Positions 25,523-34,857 of a stretch of DNA of 64,000 nt are shown here, one piece after another. Within the stretch, counting starts at the first letter, position 1. The number at the start of each line of letters is the position of its first letter. The notes below the pieces were generated by a model, which made no database searches, was not told the DNA's origin, and saw nothing but the letters and a program-made list of their open reading frames with translations. The stretch covers positions 110,149 to 174,148 of the forward strand of contig NZ_JH994111.1 in NCBI RefSeq assembly GCF_000316195.1. The letters run 5' to 3'. The DNA is from Brachyspira hampsonii 30446. Lineage in GTDB: Bacteria; Spirochaetota; Brachyspiria; Brachyspirales; Brachyspiraceae. A program made the translations under genes and the position numbers.

Positions 25523-26818
25523 ATGAATATAGAATTTTTGCTTTCAGCATCATTTGATAATAGAAGGGTTATTCCTAACCAAGACAGATTATTTAAAGCA
25601 ATAGTTTCTTCTTTAAATGAAGTTAATATTAATCCTCTTGTAATGATTTCAGAGTTTTCTATAATAGAAGACGGAAATACTCTCATATACTCATTTCACC
25701 CATCTGCTGATCCTATATATTTTGAGTTTAAAGCAGGCACTTTGTTTATAACCATTAGCACAGGTTCTTTCGGAGCGGGATATCATAAATTCATAGTTGG
25801 AGTATTGGACAGAATAGCAAGAAGACTCGATATAGAGTTTAAAGAAGATTCAGTTCATAAAGATCCAAGCGGTTATTTTAAAAGCAGGAATTTTGAATCT
25901 TTAAAGAGATTTTTTGTTAATTCTTTAGCCGATTATGCCAAAATGCTCATAACGCATCATGATAATGGATTTAGTAATTTCATGATATCTATGCCTTATA
26001 ATTATCCTATAATAGAAAAAGAGTATTTTGCCTTATCCGCTTTGGGATATTGGGGCAAAAATTGGTTTACTGATTTTATAGATGCTGATGAAGAAGACAG
26101 ATTAATTTTAGCATCTGATTTCTTCCTCTGGGATACTGAAGATATAAATGCTAAATTTTGGTTTAAAAGTTTTCTTAGTATGATTTGGCTTTATTTCCCA
26201 TTTAGAGAGGCTATTGATAATAAAGAAAAAACTATGTATAAAAAAATTATGTATGCTTTTCAGGAAGCATATAAAAAAGATTCTTCATTAAAATATCCTT
26301 GGGACATACTTATTGACATTGCTCATTATTTAGATGATGAGAATTTGGTAAGATTTATAGAAAGCAAAAAAACAGTTAATCAGCAGCAGGCTTTTCAGAT
26401 AGGATTCAGACTAGAAAAGGCTCGTTTTCCTATAGCGGCGGGCTTTACTATCATTCTTCCTATGCGTATGAATGTATTTAAAAATGATAAATCTTTAATA
26501 GAATTCAAAGATATTAATGTATATATAGCTATGCAGGTTTATTCTTTTGCAAATGAAGAGATAGATGTGATAATGGAATATGTATTAAAACAGATAGACA
26601 TTGCCGGAGAAGATAAAGGAGAAAAACTCGATATTAAATCTCAAAGCGGTAAAATAGAAAGTATAGTATATGAAAAAGAATTAGAAGATAATGATCATAT
26701 CATTACAGTGGCTTGTGCAGCTAAGAAGTTGGCTTTGCTTGCTTGGTTTACTTATTCTGATGCTGAATATAGAGATATCTGTTTAGAAGCTATAAAGTCA
26801 ATAGATACAGAAAATTAA
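25523..26818 (+). CDS. conserved-looking hypothetical protein, 431 aa
   Basis: No family is recognised. The protein is soluble, mixed alpha/beta and acidic, with no signal peptide. It has a Trp/Phe-rich middle (residues ~180-250, 'YWGKNWFTDFIDADEEDR', 'INAKFWFKSFLSMIWLYFPF') and a C-terminal domain starting with 'FPIAAGFTIILPMRMNVF'. The codon use and length support a real gene, though the ribosome site before the ATG is weak. It is 104 bp before the coiled-coil gene at 26923, perhaps one transcript ending at the terminator 27457-27490. Confidence 0.6.
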   Translation: MNIEFLLSASFDNRRVIPNQDRLFKAIVSSLNEVNINPLVMISEFSIIEDGNTLIYSFHPSADPIYFEFKAGTLFITISTGSFGAGYHKFIVGVLDRIARRLDIEFKEDSVHKDPSGYFKSRNFESLKRFFVNSLADYAKMLITHHDNGFSNFMISMPYNYPIIEKEYFALSALGYWGKNWFTDFIDADEEDRLILASDFFLWDTEDINAKFWFKSFLSMIWLYFPFREAIDNKEKTMYKKIMYAFQEAYKKDSSLKYPWDILIDIAHYLDDENLVRFIESKKTVNQQQAFQIGFRLEKARFPIAAGFTIILPMRMNVFKNDKSLIEFKDINVYIAMQVYSFANEEIDVIMEYVLKQIDIAGEDKGEKLDIKSQSGKIESIVYEKELEDNDHIITVACAAKKLALLAWFTYSDAEYRDICLEAIKSIDTEN

Positions 26819-26922
26819 CATAATATTTTTAAAAATTATGTAAAGTAATCATAATAACTGCCGATAAATTATCACATAGCTGATTAATAAGATTGATTGG
26901 CTTTAACTTAAAGGTGGTATTT

Positions 26923-27432
26923 ATGTTTAACTTATACGAAGAGCTTACAAAAATTGAAATACTTTTATCAAAAGAAATAGAAGTATATAAAATAATATTA
27001 GAAGATGAAGAAAAAAAAGTTAATTCTATAATCAATACAAGATTACAGGATATACATTTGTACTGTGATCATCAGAATGAAAAAATGACAGAAGCTAATG
27101 AGCTTAGAAAAATGAGAGAAAATATAATAGATTTAATAGTATTAAATAAATTCCCTCATTTATCAGAAACAGCTACATTATCTGATATTATTAGAAGAAT
27201 ACCATTGAATAAAACAGCTAAAATATCAGCACTTCGTCTTGAATTAGTTACTCTAATGGCTAGATTAAAACATCTTAATAAATTGGCCCCTAAACTTTTT
27301 GATGAAGCTTTAGATTTATTTGCAAATATGAAAGAAGTTCTAAATGAAAGCAAAAAAGTAGGCTATAATAATAAAGGCAAAGAGCATGTTGTTAATAGAA
27401 AATTATCAGTATTAGTAAACAAGCAAGTTTAA
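26923..27432 (+). CDS. coiled-coil protein, possibly FlgN-like export chaperone
   Basis: The 169-aa protein is helical throughout. Residues 1-75 form a long amphipathic helix (LYEELTKIEILLSKEIEVYK) and a Lys/Glu segment, then a second helical region (residues ~100-150). This layout is like FlgN, the chaperone of flagellar hook-junction proteins, but there is no motif that settles it. The start at 26923 is chosen for AAGGTGGT 7 nt upstream; the frame is open to 26893 without a site. No flagellar gene is adjacent in the window. The function is open. Confidence 0.45.
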   Translation: MFNLYEELTKIEILLSKEIEVYKIILEDEEKKVNSIINTRLQDIHLYCDHQNEKMTEANELRKMRENIIDLIVLNKFPHLSETATLSDIIRRIPLNKTAKISALRLELVTLMARLKHLNKLAPKLFDEALDLFANMKEVLNESKKVGYNNKGKEHVVNRKLSVLVNKQV

Positions 27433-27456
27433 TATAGAATATTTATATCTTAATTA

Positions 27457-27490
27457 AGCGTATGGCATAGTTTTATGTTATACGTTTTTT
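27457..27490 (+). terminator. rho-independent terminator
   Basis: AGCGTATGGCATA pairs with TATGTTATACG, with two G-U pairs, and is followed by a run of T, about 25 bp after the stop at 27432. Confidence 0.8.
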
Positions 27491-27535
27491 TTATATATTT
27501 TATTTTCAAATTGTAAAAATTATAGAAACATAATA

Positions 27536-27565
27536 TTGCAAAATTATAAAAACGATATATAGTAT
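27536..27565 (+). promoter_or_regulatory. possible promoter of argF
   Basis: TTGCAA, an 18-bp spacer and TAGTAT end about 40 bp before the argF ATG. Two other promoters here (hisIE, envelope operon) also use TTGCAA. No ARG box is recognised. Confidence 0.45.
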
Positions 27566-27606
27566 TACTCAAAAAAATAATATAAAAATTTAAACGGGAA
27601 AAAATT

Positions 27607-28548
27607 ATGAAAAAAGTTAATTTATCTGGAAGACATTTTATTAATTTGGAAGATTTTACAAGCGAAGAATTATCAGCATTGATTGATTATACCTTCGAGT
27701 TAAAATCAAAAGTTAGGAATAGAGAAGAAATAGATATAATGAAAAATAGGACTATGGTGATGTATTTTTCAAAACCTAGTTTGAGGACTCGTTTAAGTTT
27801 TGAAATAGGGATGAAAAAATTAGGCGGAGATGCTTTTGTATTAAAACAAGATGAGATTATATTAGGACAGAGAGAAAGTATAGAAGATAGTTCTAATGTT
27901 ATTTCAAGATACTGCGATTTGATTATGATTAGAACTTTTGCTCATAGCGATGTTGAGGATTTTGCTAAATATTCAAAGGTTCCTGTTATAAATGCTTTGA
28001 CAGATCTTTCGCATCCTTGTCAGGTTATGGCAGATTTATTTACTATGAAAGAGCATTTCGGTAAATTGAAAGGTTTAACATTATCATATATAGGCGACGG
28101 AAATAATGTATGCAATAGTCTTTTAACAGGCTGTACATCTTTGGGTGTTAATATAAAAGTAGGAGTTCCTAAGGGTTATGAACCTGATGCTAAAACTACA
28201 GAAATAGCCAAAAAAATAGCTGAAGAAAACGGCTGTACAGTTGATATTGTTAATGATGTAAAAGAGGCGGTAAGCGGCAGCGATGTAGTTTATACTGATG
28301 TATGGGCTTCTATGGGTCAGGAGAGTGAAAAAGAAAAAAGACTTAATGTATTTAAAGGTTTTACTCTCACTAAAGAATTATTTGCTCTTGCTAATAAAGG
28401 TGCTATAGCTTTACATTGTCTGCCTGCTCATAAAGGCGAGGAGATTAGCGAAGAAGTATTCAATATGAATTCTCAGTATATTTATGAAGAGGCAGAAAAC
28501 AGAATGCATGCACAAATGGCTATAATGAGCAGTATAGTAAAAGAATAA
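27607..28548 (+). CDS. argF: ornithine carbamoyltransferase
   Basis: The enzyme makes citrulline from ornithine and carbamoyl phosphate in arginine synthesis (or runs in reverse in arginine breakdown). The 313-aa protein has the carbamoyl-phosphate motif SLRTR (residues 58-62; most relatives have STRTR), the HPCQ block (LSHPCQVMADL) and the ornithine-site HCLPA near the C-terminus. Together with argG and argH downstream it carries ornithine to arginine. argG lies 161 bp further on and may have its own promoter. No arcA or arcC gene is adjacent, which favours the biosynthetic reading. Confidence 0.95.
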   Translation: MKKVNLSGRHFINLEDFTSEELSALIDYTFELKSKVRNREEIDIMKNRTMVMYFSKPSLRTRLSFEIGMKKLGGDAFVLKQDEIILGQRESIEDSSNVISRYCDLIMIRTFAHSDVEDFAKYSKVPVINALTDLSHPCQVMADLFTMKEHFGKLKGLTLSYIGDGNNVCNSLLTGCTSLGVNIKVGVPKGYEPDAKTTEIAKKIAEENGCTVDIVNDVKEAVSGSDVVYTDVWASMGQESEKEKRLNVFKGFTLTKELFALANKGAIALHCLPAHKGEEISEEVFNMNSQYIYEEAENRMHAQMAIMSSIVKE

Positions 28549-28709
28549 TAGAAAATTAATATATACTTGAACAATTTTATTTTTGGTAAAATGATTATCA
28601 GCTTTTTTGCTGAGACTTCTTAAAAGTTTTTATAATTGTATATGTTTTGCTGAAAATACAAATATAATAATTTAATAAAAACATTTTATAAATAAAGAAA
28701 GGATTTATC

Positions 28710-29930
28710 ATGAAAAAAAAATTAGTATTAGCCTATTCAGGCGGTTTGGACACTACAGTTATAATACCATGGCTTAAAGAAAATTATGATTATGATGTAA
28801 TAGCTGTTTGTGTGGATGTAGGACAAGGTACAGAAACTGACGGCTTAGAAGAAAGAGCTTTAAAAACAGGTGCTGTAAAATACAGATTAGTAAAATGCGA
28901 AGATGAGTTCGTTACAGATTATATTTATCCTATAGTTAAAGCTGAAGCTACTTATGAAGATAAATATTTACTTGGTACTTCTGCTGCAAGACCTTTAATA
29001 GCTAAAAAACTTGTTGAAGTTGCTTTAGAAGAAGGTGCTACTGCTATAGCACATGGAGCTACAGGAAAAGGTAATGACCAAGTAAGATTTGAATTAACAG
29101 TTAAGGCATTAGCTCCTAATTTTGAAATTATTGCTCCTTGGAGAGAATGGGATATAGCTTCAAGAGAAGAAGAAATTAAATATTTGGAAGATAGAAATAT
29201 AGAAGTTCCTATGAAAAAAGATGATTCTTATTCAAGAGATAAGAACCTTTGGCATTTATCACATGAGGGATTAGAGCTTGAAGATCCTGCTAATATGCCT
29301 AATTATGAAAGACTTCTTAAATTATCAAATACTATAGAGAATGCTCCTAATGAAGGACAATTTGTAGAATTAGAATTTGAAAAAGGAATACCTACTAAAG
29401 CAGACGGAAAAACTTTCTCGCCTTCTGGTTTAGTTAAATATTTAAATGAAATAGGCGGAAAGCATGCTGTTGGTATAGTTGATTTATTAGAAAACAGAGT
29501 AGTAGGAATAAAATGCCGCGGTGTATATGAAACTCCGGGAGGTACTATTCTTTATGCTGCTCATAGAGAAATAGAACATTTATGTTTAGACAGAGAAACA
29601 TTATATTTTAAACATATAGTTTCTCATAAATTAACTGACCTTGTATATAGCGGAAGATGGTTTACTCCTTTAAGAGAGGCTTTAAGTGCATTTATTGACA
29701 GCACTCAGCAAACTGTAACAGGTAAAGTAAAATTAAAATTATATAAAGGAAATATTATACCTGCAGGAGTAACTTCTCCTTATTCTCTTTATAATCAAAG
29801 TTTGGCTAGCTTTACTACAGGTGAATTATATAATCACCATGATGCTCAGGGATTCATTACTCTTTACGGACTTCCTTTGAAAGTTAATGCTTTGATGAAA
29901 GAGCAAGTGAAAAAAATGGGGTTAAAATAA
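28710..29930 (+). CDS. argG: argininosuccinate synthase
   Basis: ArgG condenses citrulline and aspartate with ATP. The 406-aa protein begins with the PP-loop ATP pyrophosphatase motif AYSGGLDTT, and has [10 protein letters not shown] and [19 protein letters not shown], both diagnostic for the family. GAAAGGA precedes the ATG. In the 161-bp gap upstream a small hairpin (TCAGC at 28598, GCTGA at 28609) is present, of unknown use. It ends 6 bp before argH, so the two are translated from one mRNA. Confidence 0.96.
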   Translation: MKKKLVLAYSGGLDTTVIIPWLKENYDYDVIAVCVDVGQGTETDGLEERALKTGAVKYRLVKCEDEFVTDYIYPIVKAEATYEDKYLLGTSAARPLIAKKLVEVALEEGATAIAHGATGKGNDQVRFELTVKALAPNFEIIAPWREWDIASREEEIKYLEDRNIEVPMKKDDSYSRDKNLWHLSHEGLELEDPANMPNYERLLKLSNTIENAPNEGQFVELEFEKGIPTKADGKTFSPSGLVKYLNEIGGKHAVGIVDLLENRVVGIKCRGVYETPGGTILYAAHREIEHLCLDRETLYFKHIVSHKLTDLVYSGRWFTPLREALSAFIDSTQQTVTGKVKLKLYKGNIIPAGVTSPYSLYNQSLASFTTGELYNHHDAQGFITLYGLPLKVNALMKEQVKKMGLK

Positions 29931-29936
29931 TTAATT

Positions 29937-31325
29937 ATGAAAGAAAAATTATGGGGGGGACGCTTTTCTAAAGAACTTAACAAAGAAGCTAATGATTTTA
30001 ATTCTTCATTAGCTTTCGACTGTAAGATGTATAGAGAGGATATACTTGGAAGCATAGCACATGCAAAAATGCTTGGTGAATGCTCTATTATTCCTCTCGA
30101 TGAAAGCGTAACTATAATAAATGCTCTAAAACAAATTTTAGATGATATTGATAATAATAAACTTCAATTTGATTTTGAATTAGAAGATATTCATACGCAA
30201 GTTGAAAGATGGCTTATTGATAGGATAGGTGAAATAGGAAAAAAAGTTCATACAGGAAGAAGCAGAAATGATCAGGTGGCACTTGATTTGAGAATGTATT
30301 TAAAAACCAAAGTAGAAAATATTAAATCTTTGATATTAGATTTAATTTCTACATTGGTAAGCATTCAAAAAGAGCATACAAAAACCTATATGAGCGGATA
30401 TACTCATCTTCAAAGGGCACAGGTTATAACATTTGCTCATTATTTAGGGGCTTATGTTGAGATGTTTAAAAGAGATTTTGACAGATTAGCCGATGCCTAC
30501 AAAAGAATAGATGTTATGCCTTTAGGTGCAGGAGCTTTGGCTTGTTCTACATACAATATAGACAACAAAAAGACTGCTGAAACTCTAAACTTCAAGAATG
30601 TTATGCTTAACTCATTAGATGCTGTATCTGATAGGGATTTTGTTATTGAAGTAGAATCTGTTTTATCAATAATAATGATGCATTTAAGCCGTTTTTCTGA
30701 GGAGCTTATATTATATTCTACTTCTGAGTTTAAATTTGTAGAGTTTGATGATGAGTTTACTACAGGCTCTAGCCTTATGCCTCAAAAGAAAAATCCAGAT
30801 ATACTCGAGCTTATTCGAGGAAAAACAGGAAGGGTGTATGGAAACTTATTTTCTATATTAACAGTGATGAAGTCTTTGCCTTTAGCATACAACAAAGATA
30901 TGCAGGAGGATAAAGAGGGTATATTTGATTCATTAGAGAATGTGAAAAACTGCTTATCTATACTTCCTAATGTATTAAAAACTATGAAAGTTAATAAAGA
31001 AAATATGCTTAATTCTGTTAATGAAGGTTTTTTAAATGCTACTGAGGTTGCTGATTATCTTGTAAGAAAGGGTATGCCTTTTAGAGATGCCCATGGTGTT
31101 TCTGGGCGTCTTGTTGTATACTCAATTAATAATAACAAAAATCTTTCTACTCTTTCAATAGAAGAATATAAAAAAGAGTCAGATTTATTTGAAGATGATA
31201 TTTATTCTTGTATAACTCCAGAGGCTCAGGTTTCAAACAAAACAATGATTGGAAGTCCTAGTGAGAGTGCTGTTATGGAAGTAATAAAGATAAATGAAGA
31301 TTGGCTCAAATCAAATAGTAAATAA
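29937..31325 (+). CDS. argH: argininosuccinate lyase
   Basis: ArgH splits argininosuccinate to arginine and fumarate. The 462-aa protein has the fumarase/aspartase-superfamily signature GSSLMPQKKNPD with the mobile catalytic serine, and the N-terminal LWGGRFSKE and GRSRNDQVALDLRMYLK blocks of the family. The catalytic His is in TYMSGYTHLQRAQ. It starts 6 bp after argG and ends at the terminator 31346-31387. The gene has no strong ribosome site, consistent with coupling to argG. Confidence 0.96.
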   Translation: MKEKLWGGRFSKELNKEANDFNSSLAFDCKMYREDILGSIAHAKMLGECSIIPLDESVTIINALKQILDDIDNNKLQFDFELEDIHTQVERWLIDRIGEIGKKVHTGRSRNDQVALDLRMYLKTKVENIKSLILDLISTLVSIQKEHTKTYMSGYTHLQRAQVITFAHYLGAYVEMFKRDFDRLADAYKRIDVMPLGAGALACSTYNIDNKKTAETLNFKNVMLNSLDAVSDRDFVIEVESVLSIIMMHLSRFSEELILYSTSEFKFVEFDDEFTTGSSLMPQKKNPDILELIRGKTGRVYGNLFSILTVMKSLPLAYNKDMQEDKEGIFDSLENVKNCLSILPNVLKTMKVNKENMLNSVNEGFLNATEVADYLVRKGMPFRDAHGVSGRLVVYSINNNKNLSTLSIEEYKKESDLFEDDIYSCITPEAQVSNKTMIGSPSESAVMEVIKINEDWLKSNSK

Positions 31326-31345
31326 AAAATATTTTTTATGATTAT

Positions 31346-31387
31346 AAAAACAAGGGTGCTATTGAAAGCTGGTACTCTTGTTTTTTT
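31346..31387 (+). terminator. rho-independent terminator after argH
   Basis: AAAACAAGGGTGC and GGTACTCTTGTTTT form a stem followed by T residues, about 20 bp past the argH stop. Confidence 0.85.
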
Positions 31388-31411
31388 ATTGCATTTTTGT
31401 GGCGTTACTTT

Positions 31412-31868
31412 CACGCACGGTAAGCAAAGCTAAAAATATAAATTTAATTATAAATTCAATATACTTATTTCAAAACTACTTTACAAACAATTTTATGAGT
31501 TTATTATTTTATGCTAAATTCAATAGTTTAAACATAATTTAATTAAATGTTTTATATGTTGTATAAATTATATATTTAAGCTAAAAAATGCAGTTCTTTT
31601 GGTTCTTTTATACCAATAAAAGAACTGGGGTTTGGGGCAAAGCCCCAACTATAATTAAAAATATTAAATAAAAATTTATGAATATTAACAAATTTAGTTT
31701 TGAAACAAGTCTAATTTAAATTATATATAAAAATGTATTTACCGTGCGTTAAATAGATTTGAAATCTAATTAACACTTGGGCGGGCATGCTTTTTATAAT
31801 TTAAGTTTTTAATATAAATAAAATTTTTTATTGTATTAAAGCTATAAATTCTAAAGGGCGGGTTTTAA
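31412..31868 (+). repeat. nested-palindrome repeat, short form, interrupted
   Basis: CACGCACGGTAAGCAAAG (31412) and, past a 250-bp insert, ACCGTGCGTTAAATAGATTT (31741), ACTTGGGCGGGC (~31775) and AAAGGGCGGGTTTTAA (31853). With the insert removed it is ~207 bp, as long as the short copies at 4677 and 15505, and its right half is nearly identical to the one at 33124-33252. Confidence 0.75.
31462..31711. repeat. MITE-like repeat, copy C, inserted in another repeat
   Basis: TACTTATTTCAAAACT at 31462 and AGTTTTGAAACAAGTC ending at 31711 are 16-bp inverted ends (one base differs from the copy B left end, plus A for G), flanked by TA on both sides (31460-31461, 31712-31713). The interior, reversed, matches copy B around TTGGGGCTTTGCCCCAA, so the two copies lie in opposite orientation. 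No coding frame is present. Confidence 0.8.
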
Positions 31869-31972
31869 AATAAATCAAAAAAGTAAAATTTTATTTTAGA
31901 TTATATTAAAAAAATATATTAGCTTTTTTACCGATGCTAAAGCAGACTTCATCAAGCCGCAAAAAAACAAAT

Positions 31973-32857
31973 TTATATTATAACATCGTAAATATTTCTA
32001 GTTTCAAGAACTTTTACTCCGACTTCATATTCACGCATATATTTAGCAAGTCTGTATCCGTTTATCAGAATTATTTTTACATCTTTTAATTCTTCTACAA
32101 CCTTCTTAGCCTGCGGAGTATAATCTGAAGTAGTTATAAAAATTCCTCTGTTTATCCCATTAACATTTTTAAGCCCATGAGCAAACTTTGTAATTTCAGT
32201 ATCATTAACCTTATTATTTTCTTTATAGCATTTGCATTGTACACCTATAATGTCAAAACCGAATTTATCCATAGTAAGAGTACCGTCAATTCCTCTGTCT
32301 CCGCTTCCTCCTGTTCTGTACTTCTTGCCGTAGCCCATTTTTTCAAGCAGTTCCAAACATATATTTTCAAATTTAGTACCTTTATCAACAGAGCTTTCAC
32401 CCATAGACTGAAGCCTGTCAAGTATATCTTTCTCTACGCTTTCATAATACTCTTCAATGCTTTTTTCTATTTCGTTTCTATTTTCATCTTCTATTTCTTC
32501 TATGTCATCGTCTGAATTGCTTTTACTGTTTTCTAAATAAGGAGTTTTTTCTTTCAAAGTTTTGAAATCAAAGTTAGGATTTTCTTCATAGAATTTTTTA
32601 CCGAAGTCGGTTATTTGATATACTCCTCTTTCTGTATTTTCTATTAATTGAGATTTCTTAAGATAAGTTAATGACCAATCAACTCTATCGTTAAATTTTG
32701 AATATCCATTTTCTTTTACTAGTTTTAAATCTTCATCAGAAGGATTTGTATATTCTTTAATTTTATCGTATATTTTACTTCTATGTACGGCTTCATTAAT
32801 TTCATAAAAAAATTTTAGTACATATTTGAAATATTCTCTTGTTTTTAAAAGTGCCAT
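31973..32857 (-). CDS. mrr: Mrr-type (type IV) restriction endonuclease
   Basis: Mrr cuts foreign or methylated DNA. The 294-aa protein has an N-terminal winged-helix domain (residues ~1-95, as in Mrr_N), an acidic linker (~110-140) and a C-terminal PD-(D/E)xK nuclease: Glu164 in KFENICLELL, Asp191 in GSGDRGIDG and the Q-C-K triplet at 207-209 in GVQCKCY, all in place. AGGAGG precedes the ATG at 32857. No methylase or specificity subunit is adjacent. It is bracketed by two copies of the nested-palindrome repeat (31412 and 32933), unlike ordinary genes here, which hints at acquisition. Confidence 0.9.
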   Translation of the reverse strand: MALLKTREYFKYVLKFFYEINEAVHRSKIYDKIKEYTNPSDEDLKLVKENGYSKFNDRVDWSLTYLKKSQLIENTERGVYQITDFGKKFYEENPNFDFKTLKEKTPYLENSKSNSDDDIEEIEDENRNEIEKSIEEYYESVEKDILDRLQSMGESSVDKGTKFENICLELLEKMGYGKKYRTGGSGDRGIDGTLTMDKFGFDIIGVQCKCYKENNKVNDTEITKFAHGLKNVNGINRGIFITTSDYTPQAKKVVEELKDVKIILINGYRLAKYMREYEVGVKVLETRNIYDVII

Positions 32858-32932
32858 AACTAAAAACCTCCTATTACTTCATTAAAATGATACTTCAATA
32901 ATTATTTTTTTACAATGTTTTTTATTTTATTC

Positions 32933-33252
32933 TAAATCCCGCCCTTTATTCTATGCTGCCTAAACAGATAATTTTATTTTTATTTTCTTTGGAGCCTTAT
33001 TAGAAATTACAGCACCCGCCCAAGCTTTGTTTAAATTTGCTGTTTTTTTCACCGCACGCATAGTAATATTAAAAATATGAGTTTTGTTATTGATACAATT
33101 AAAATTTATTATCAAAATGCATTTACCGTGCGTTAAATAGATTTGAAATCTAATTAACACTTGGGCGGGCATTCTTTTTATGATGTAAGCATCTAATATA
33201 AATAAAATTTTTAATTGATATTAAAACTATAAATTTGAAAGGGTGGGATTTA
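32933..33252. repeat. nested-palindrome repeat, full form (320 bp)
   Basis: The outer ends TAAATCCCGCCCTTT (32933) and AAAGGGTGGGATTTA (ending 33252) are inverses; inside are GCACCCGCCCAAG (33012) with CTTGGGCGGGC (33160), and ACCGCACGCA (33051) with TACCGTGCGTTA (33124). Three inverted pairs are thus nested around one centre. The boxes are GC-rich in AT-rich DNA. It lies upstream of mrr. A 70-codon frame on the minus strand is treated as chance. Confidence 0.85.
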
Positions 33253-33343
33253 ATATTAAAAATATATATTTTTTATGTATATAAAATTCTGACGCTTTAA
33301 ATATATATGGTATTCAATATTTGTATAAATACAGAAAATAATT

Positions 33344-34174
33344 TTATTGATGTTTTAATTTAATAATATCAGTTTCATTTTCTTTTTTATATTCTTCTTC
33401 TTCATTAGAATTATTTATTATTACAAATTGGCATTTTCTATCTTTGTCATTATATTCAGATGAGTGAATAGCTCCATATCCTATATATCTAAGTCTTTCT
33501 TTATCTATACCCTTATCTACCAATTTATCAAATATAGCTTTTGCTCTGTTTTCAGATAGATATATATTATAATTTGAATCTCCGCTGCTGTCACTATGTC
33601 CTTCAATAATGAGATTTTTGTTTTTATTCTTATCTAAATATTTATAAATTTCATTTATACCATCATCATATTCATCTTTTAATTGATAAGAATCAAAATC
33701 AAATTCTATTATATTTGCAGTAACAAGTATTTCATTATCATCTTGCTTTATGATTTCAGTTTGTTTTATAGGTTTTGTATTTTCTTTTTCGATAACATCG
33801 TTATTTGTAAGATTTTCTATTTCTTCTGTTATTTGCTGATTATTTGTATCTTCCTCTTTAACAGAATCAGCCATAATTTTTATGTCATCTTCATCTTTTA
33901 CAGAATCAGCTATAGTTTTTGTGTCATCTTCCTCTTTAACAGAATCAGTCATAATTTTTATGTCATCTTCTTCTTTTATAGAATCAGCTATAGTTTTTAT
34001 GTCATCTTCTTGCGTATAGGTTTTTGATGCTGTTTTTACAGTTTGACTATTATCATTATAAAGTACAGCATGCAGATTCTTGCTGAAAGCCAATACCACA
34101 ACATGCTTATCATTAGTAGAACATGAAACAGTAAAGATTAATAAAAATATTAAAGGTAAAATTTTATTTATCAT
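33344..34174 (-). CDS. OmpA-family lipoprotein
   Basis: The 276-aa precursor has a lipoprotein signal with Cys18 (LIFTVSCST) and an OmpA-like peptidoglycan-binding domain at residues ~150-260 (IEFDFDSYQLKDE, IIEGHSDSSGDSNYN, LSENRAKAI, LRYIGYG). Between them is a low-complexity acidic stretch with four 13-residue repeats (56-107). Such proteins tie the outer membrane to the wall. It is last of seven same-strand envelope genes, 33 bp after the barrel-like gene at 34207. Confidence 0.88.
   Translation of the reverse strand: MINKILPLIFLLIFTVSCSTNDKHVVVLAFSKNLHAVLYNDNSQTVKTASKTYTQEDDIKTIADSIKEEDDIKIMTDSVKEEDDTKTIADSVKDEDDIKIMADSVKEEDTNNQQITEEIENLTNNDVIEKENTKPIKQTEIIKQDDNEILVTANIIEFDFDSYQLKDEYDDGINEIYKYLDKNKNKNLIIEGHSDSSGDSNYNIYLSENRAKAIFDKLVDKGIDKERLRYIGYGAIHSSEYNDKDRKCQFVIINNSNEEEEYKKENETDIIKLKHQ
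33854..34009 (-). repeat. four 39-bp repeats in the OmpA-like lipoprotein
   Basis: Residues 56-107 consist of four 13-aa units of the type EDDIKTIADSIKE and EDDIKIMADSVKE, alternating in two variants, so the underlying period is 39 bp with a 78-bp higher order. The repeats are in frame, so unit number could vary without breaking the protein. They form the linker between lipid anchor and wall-binding domain. Confidence 0.85.
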
Positions 34175-34206
34175 AATTAACCTCTTAATACAATAATTTA
34201 TATTTA

Positions 34207-34845
34207 TTACCTTATTGTAAATCTAGCCCCAAGAAGTACCTCATGGGCATCATTAAAACCAAAACCTAATAAATATCTATATCCCAAATCCAAAGCAAAC
34301 CAATCAAGTATATTATAAACTAAACCAGCATTAATTCCAAATGCAAAAGAGCTTCTAGTAATAATGGTTTTTCCTATATTATCGTAAGCATAATGCATTT
34401 GATATAATCTGTTTCCAAAAGATAGTCCAAAGTATATACTCATATTAGGAATTCTATTGTATAGAGCTCTTGTAGTGAGATTATCCAATTCATTGTTTTT
34501 TACAAAAAATATATTTATATCATAATATACACTTGCCATTATGCTTTGCATCCAAGTATCTTTTTTACCAATTACTCCCTGAAACATATATTCTATATCA
34601 ATTCTTAAAGGTACTAATCTAGTTTTTCTAAATAAATCGTATCCTACAGCAAAACCTCCGCCTATATAATTGTTTTTTTCAAGAAAAGGAAGTTTTCCTA
34701 ACTCTAGTTTATTTGTTTTATTTAGAGCCTCATGTTTAAAATTGATTTTAGGGGCTATATAAACACCTGAGAAAATTGCTGCAGAAAGGTTTTTACTAGA
34801 GAAAGCAACAATAAAAAATAATAATATAATTACTAATCGTTTCAT
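34207..34845 (-). CDS. outer-membrane beta-barrel-like protein
   Basis: The 212-aa precursor has a Sec signal peptide (residues ~1-22, cleaved near LSAA), then alternating amphipathic strands: VYIAPKINF, GFAVGYDLF, LRIDIEYMFQG, IMASVYYDINIF, MSIYFGLSFG. The end LLGARFTIR is strand-like. It is a paralogue of the gene at 35115 (shared LRLELEYTF/LRIDIEYMF and MSLYLGL/MSIYFGL blocks). Location in the outer membrane is inferred; role and ligand are unknown. Confidence 0.7.
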   Translation of the reverse strand: MKRLVIILLFFIVAFSSKNLSAAIFSGVYIAPKINFKHEALNKTNKLELGKLPFLEKNNYIGGGFAVGYDLFRKTRLVPLRIDIEYMFQGVIGKKDTWMQSIMASVYYDINIFFVKNNELDNLTTRALYNRIPNMSIYFGLSFGNRLYQMHYAYDNIGKTIITRSSFAFGINAGLVYNILDWFALDLGYRYLLGFGFNDAHEVLLGARFTIR

Positions 34846-34857
34846 ATAACAACCCTT

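Noticed and set aside
28549..28709. Attenuator before argG
   Set aside because: The small TCAGC/GCTGA stem has a T-rich loop but no T run after it, and no Arg-rich leader peptide is present.
32960..33172. 70-codon frame on the minus strand in the nested palindrome
   Set aside because: It lies entirely in repeat DNA, has no ribosome site and is not kept in the other copies.
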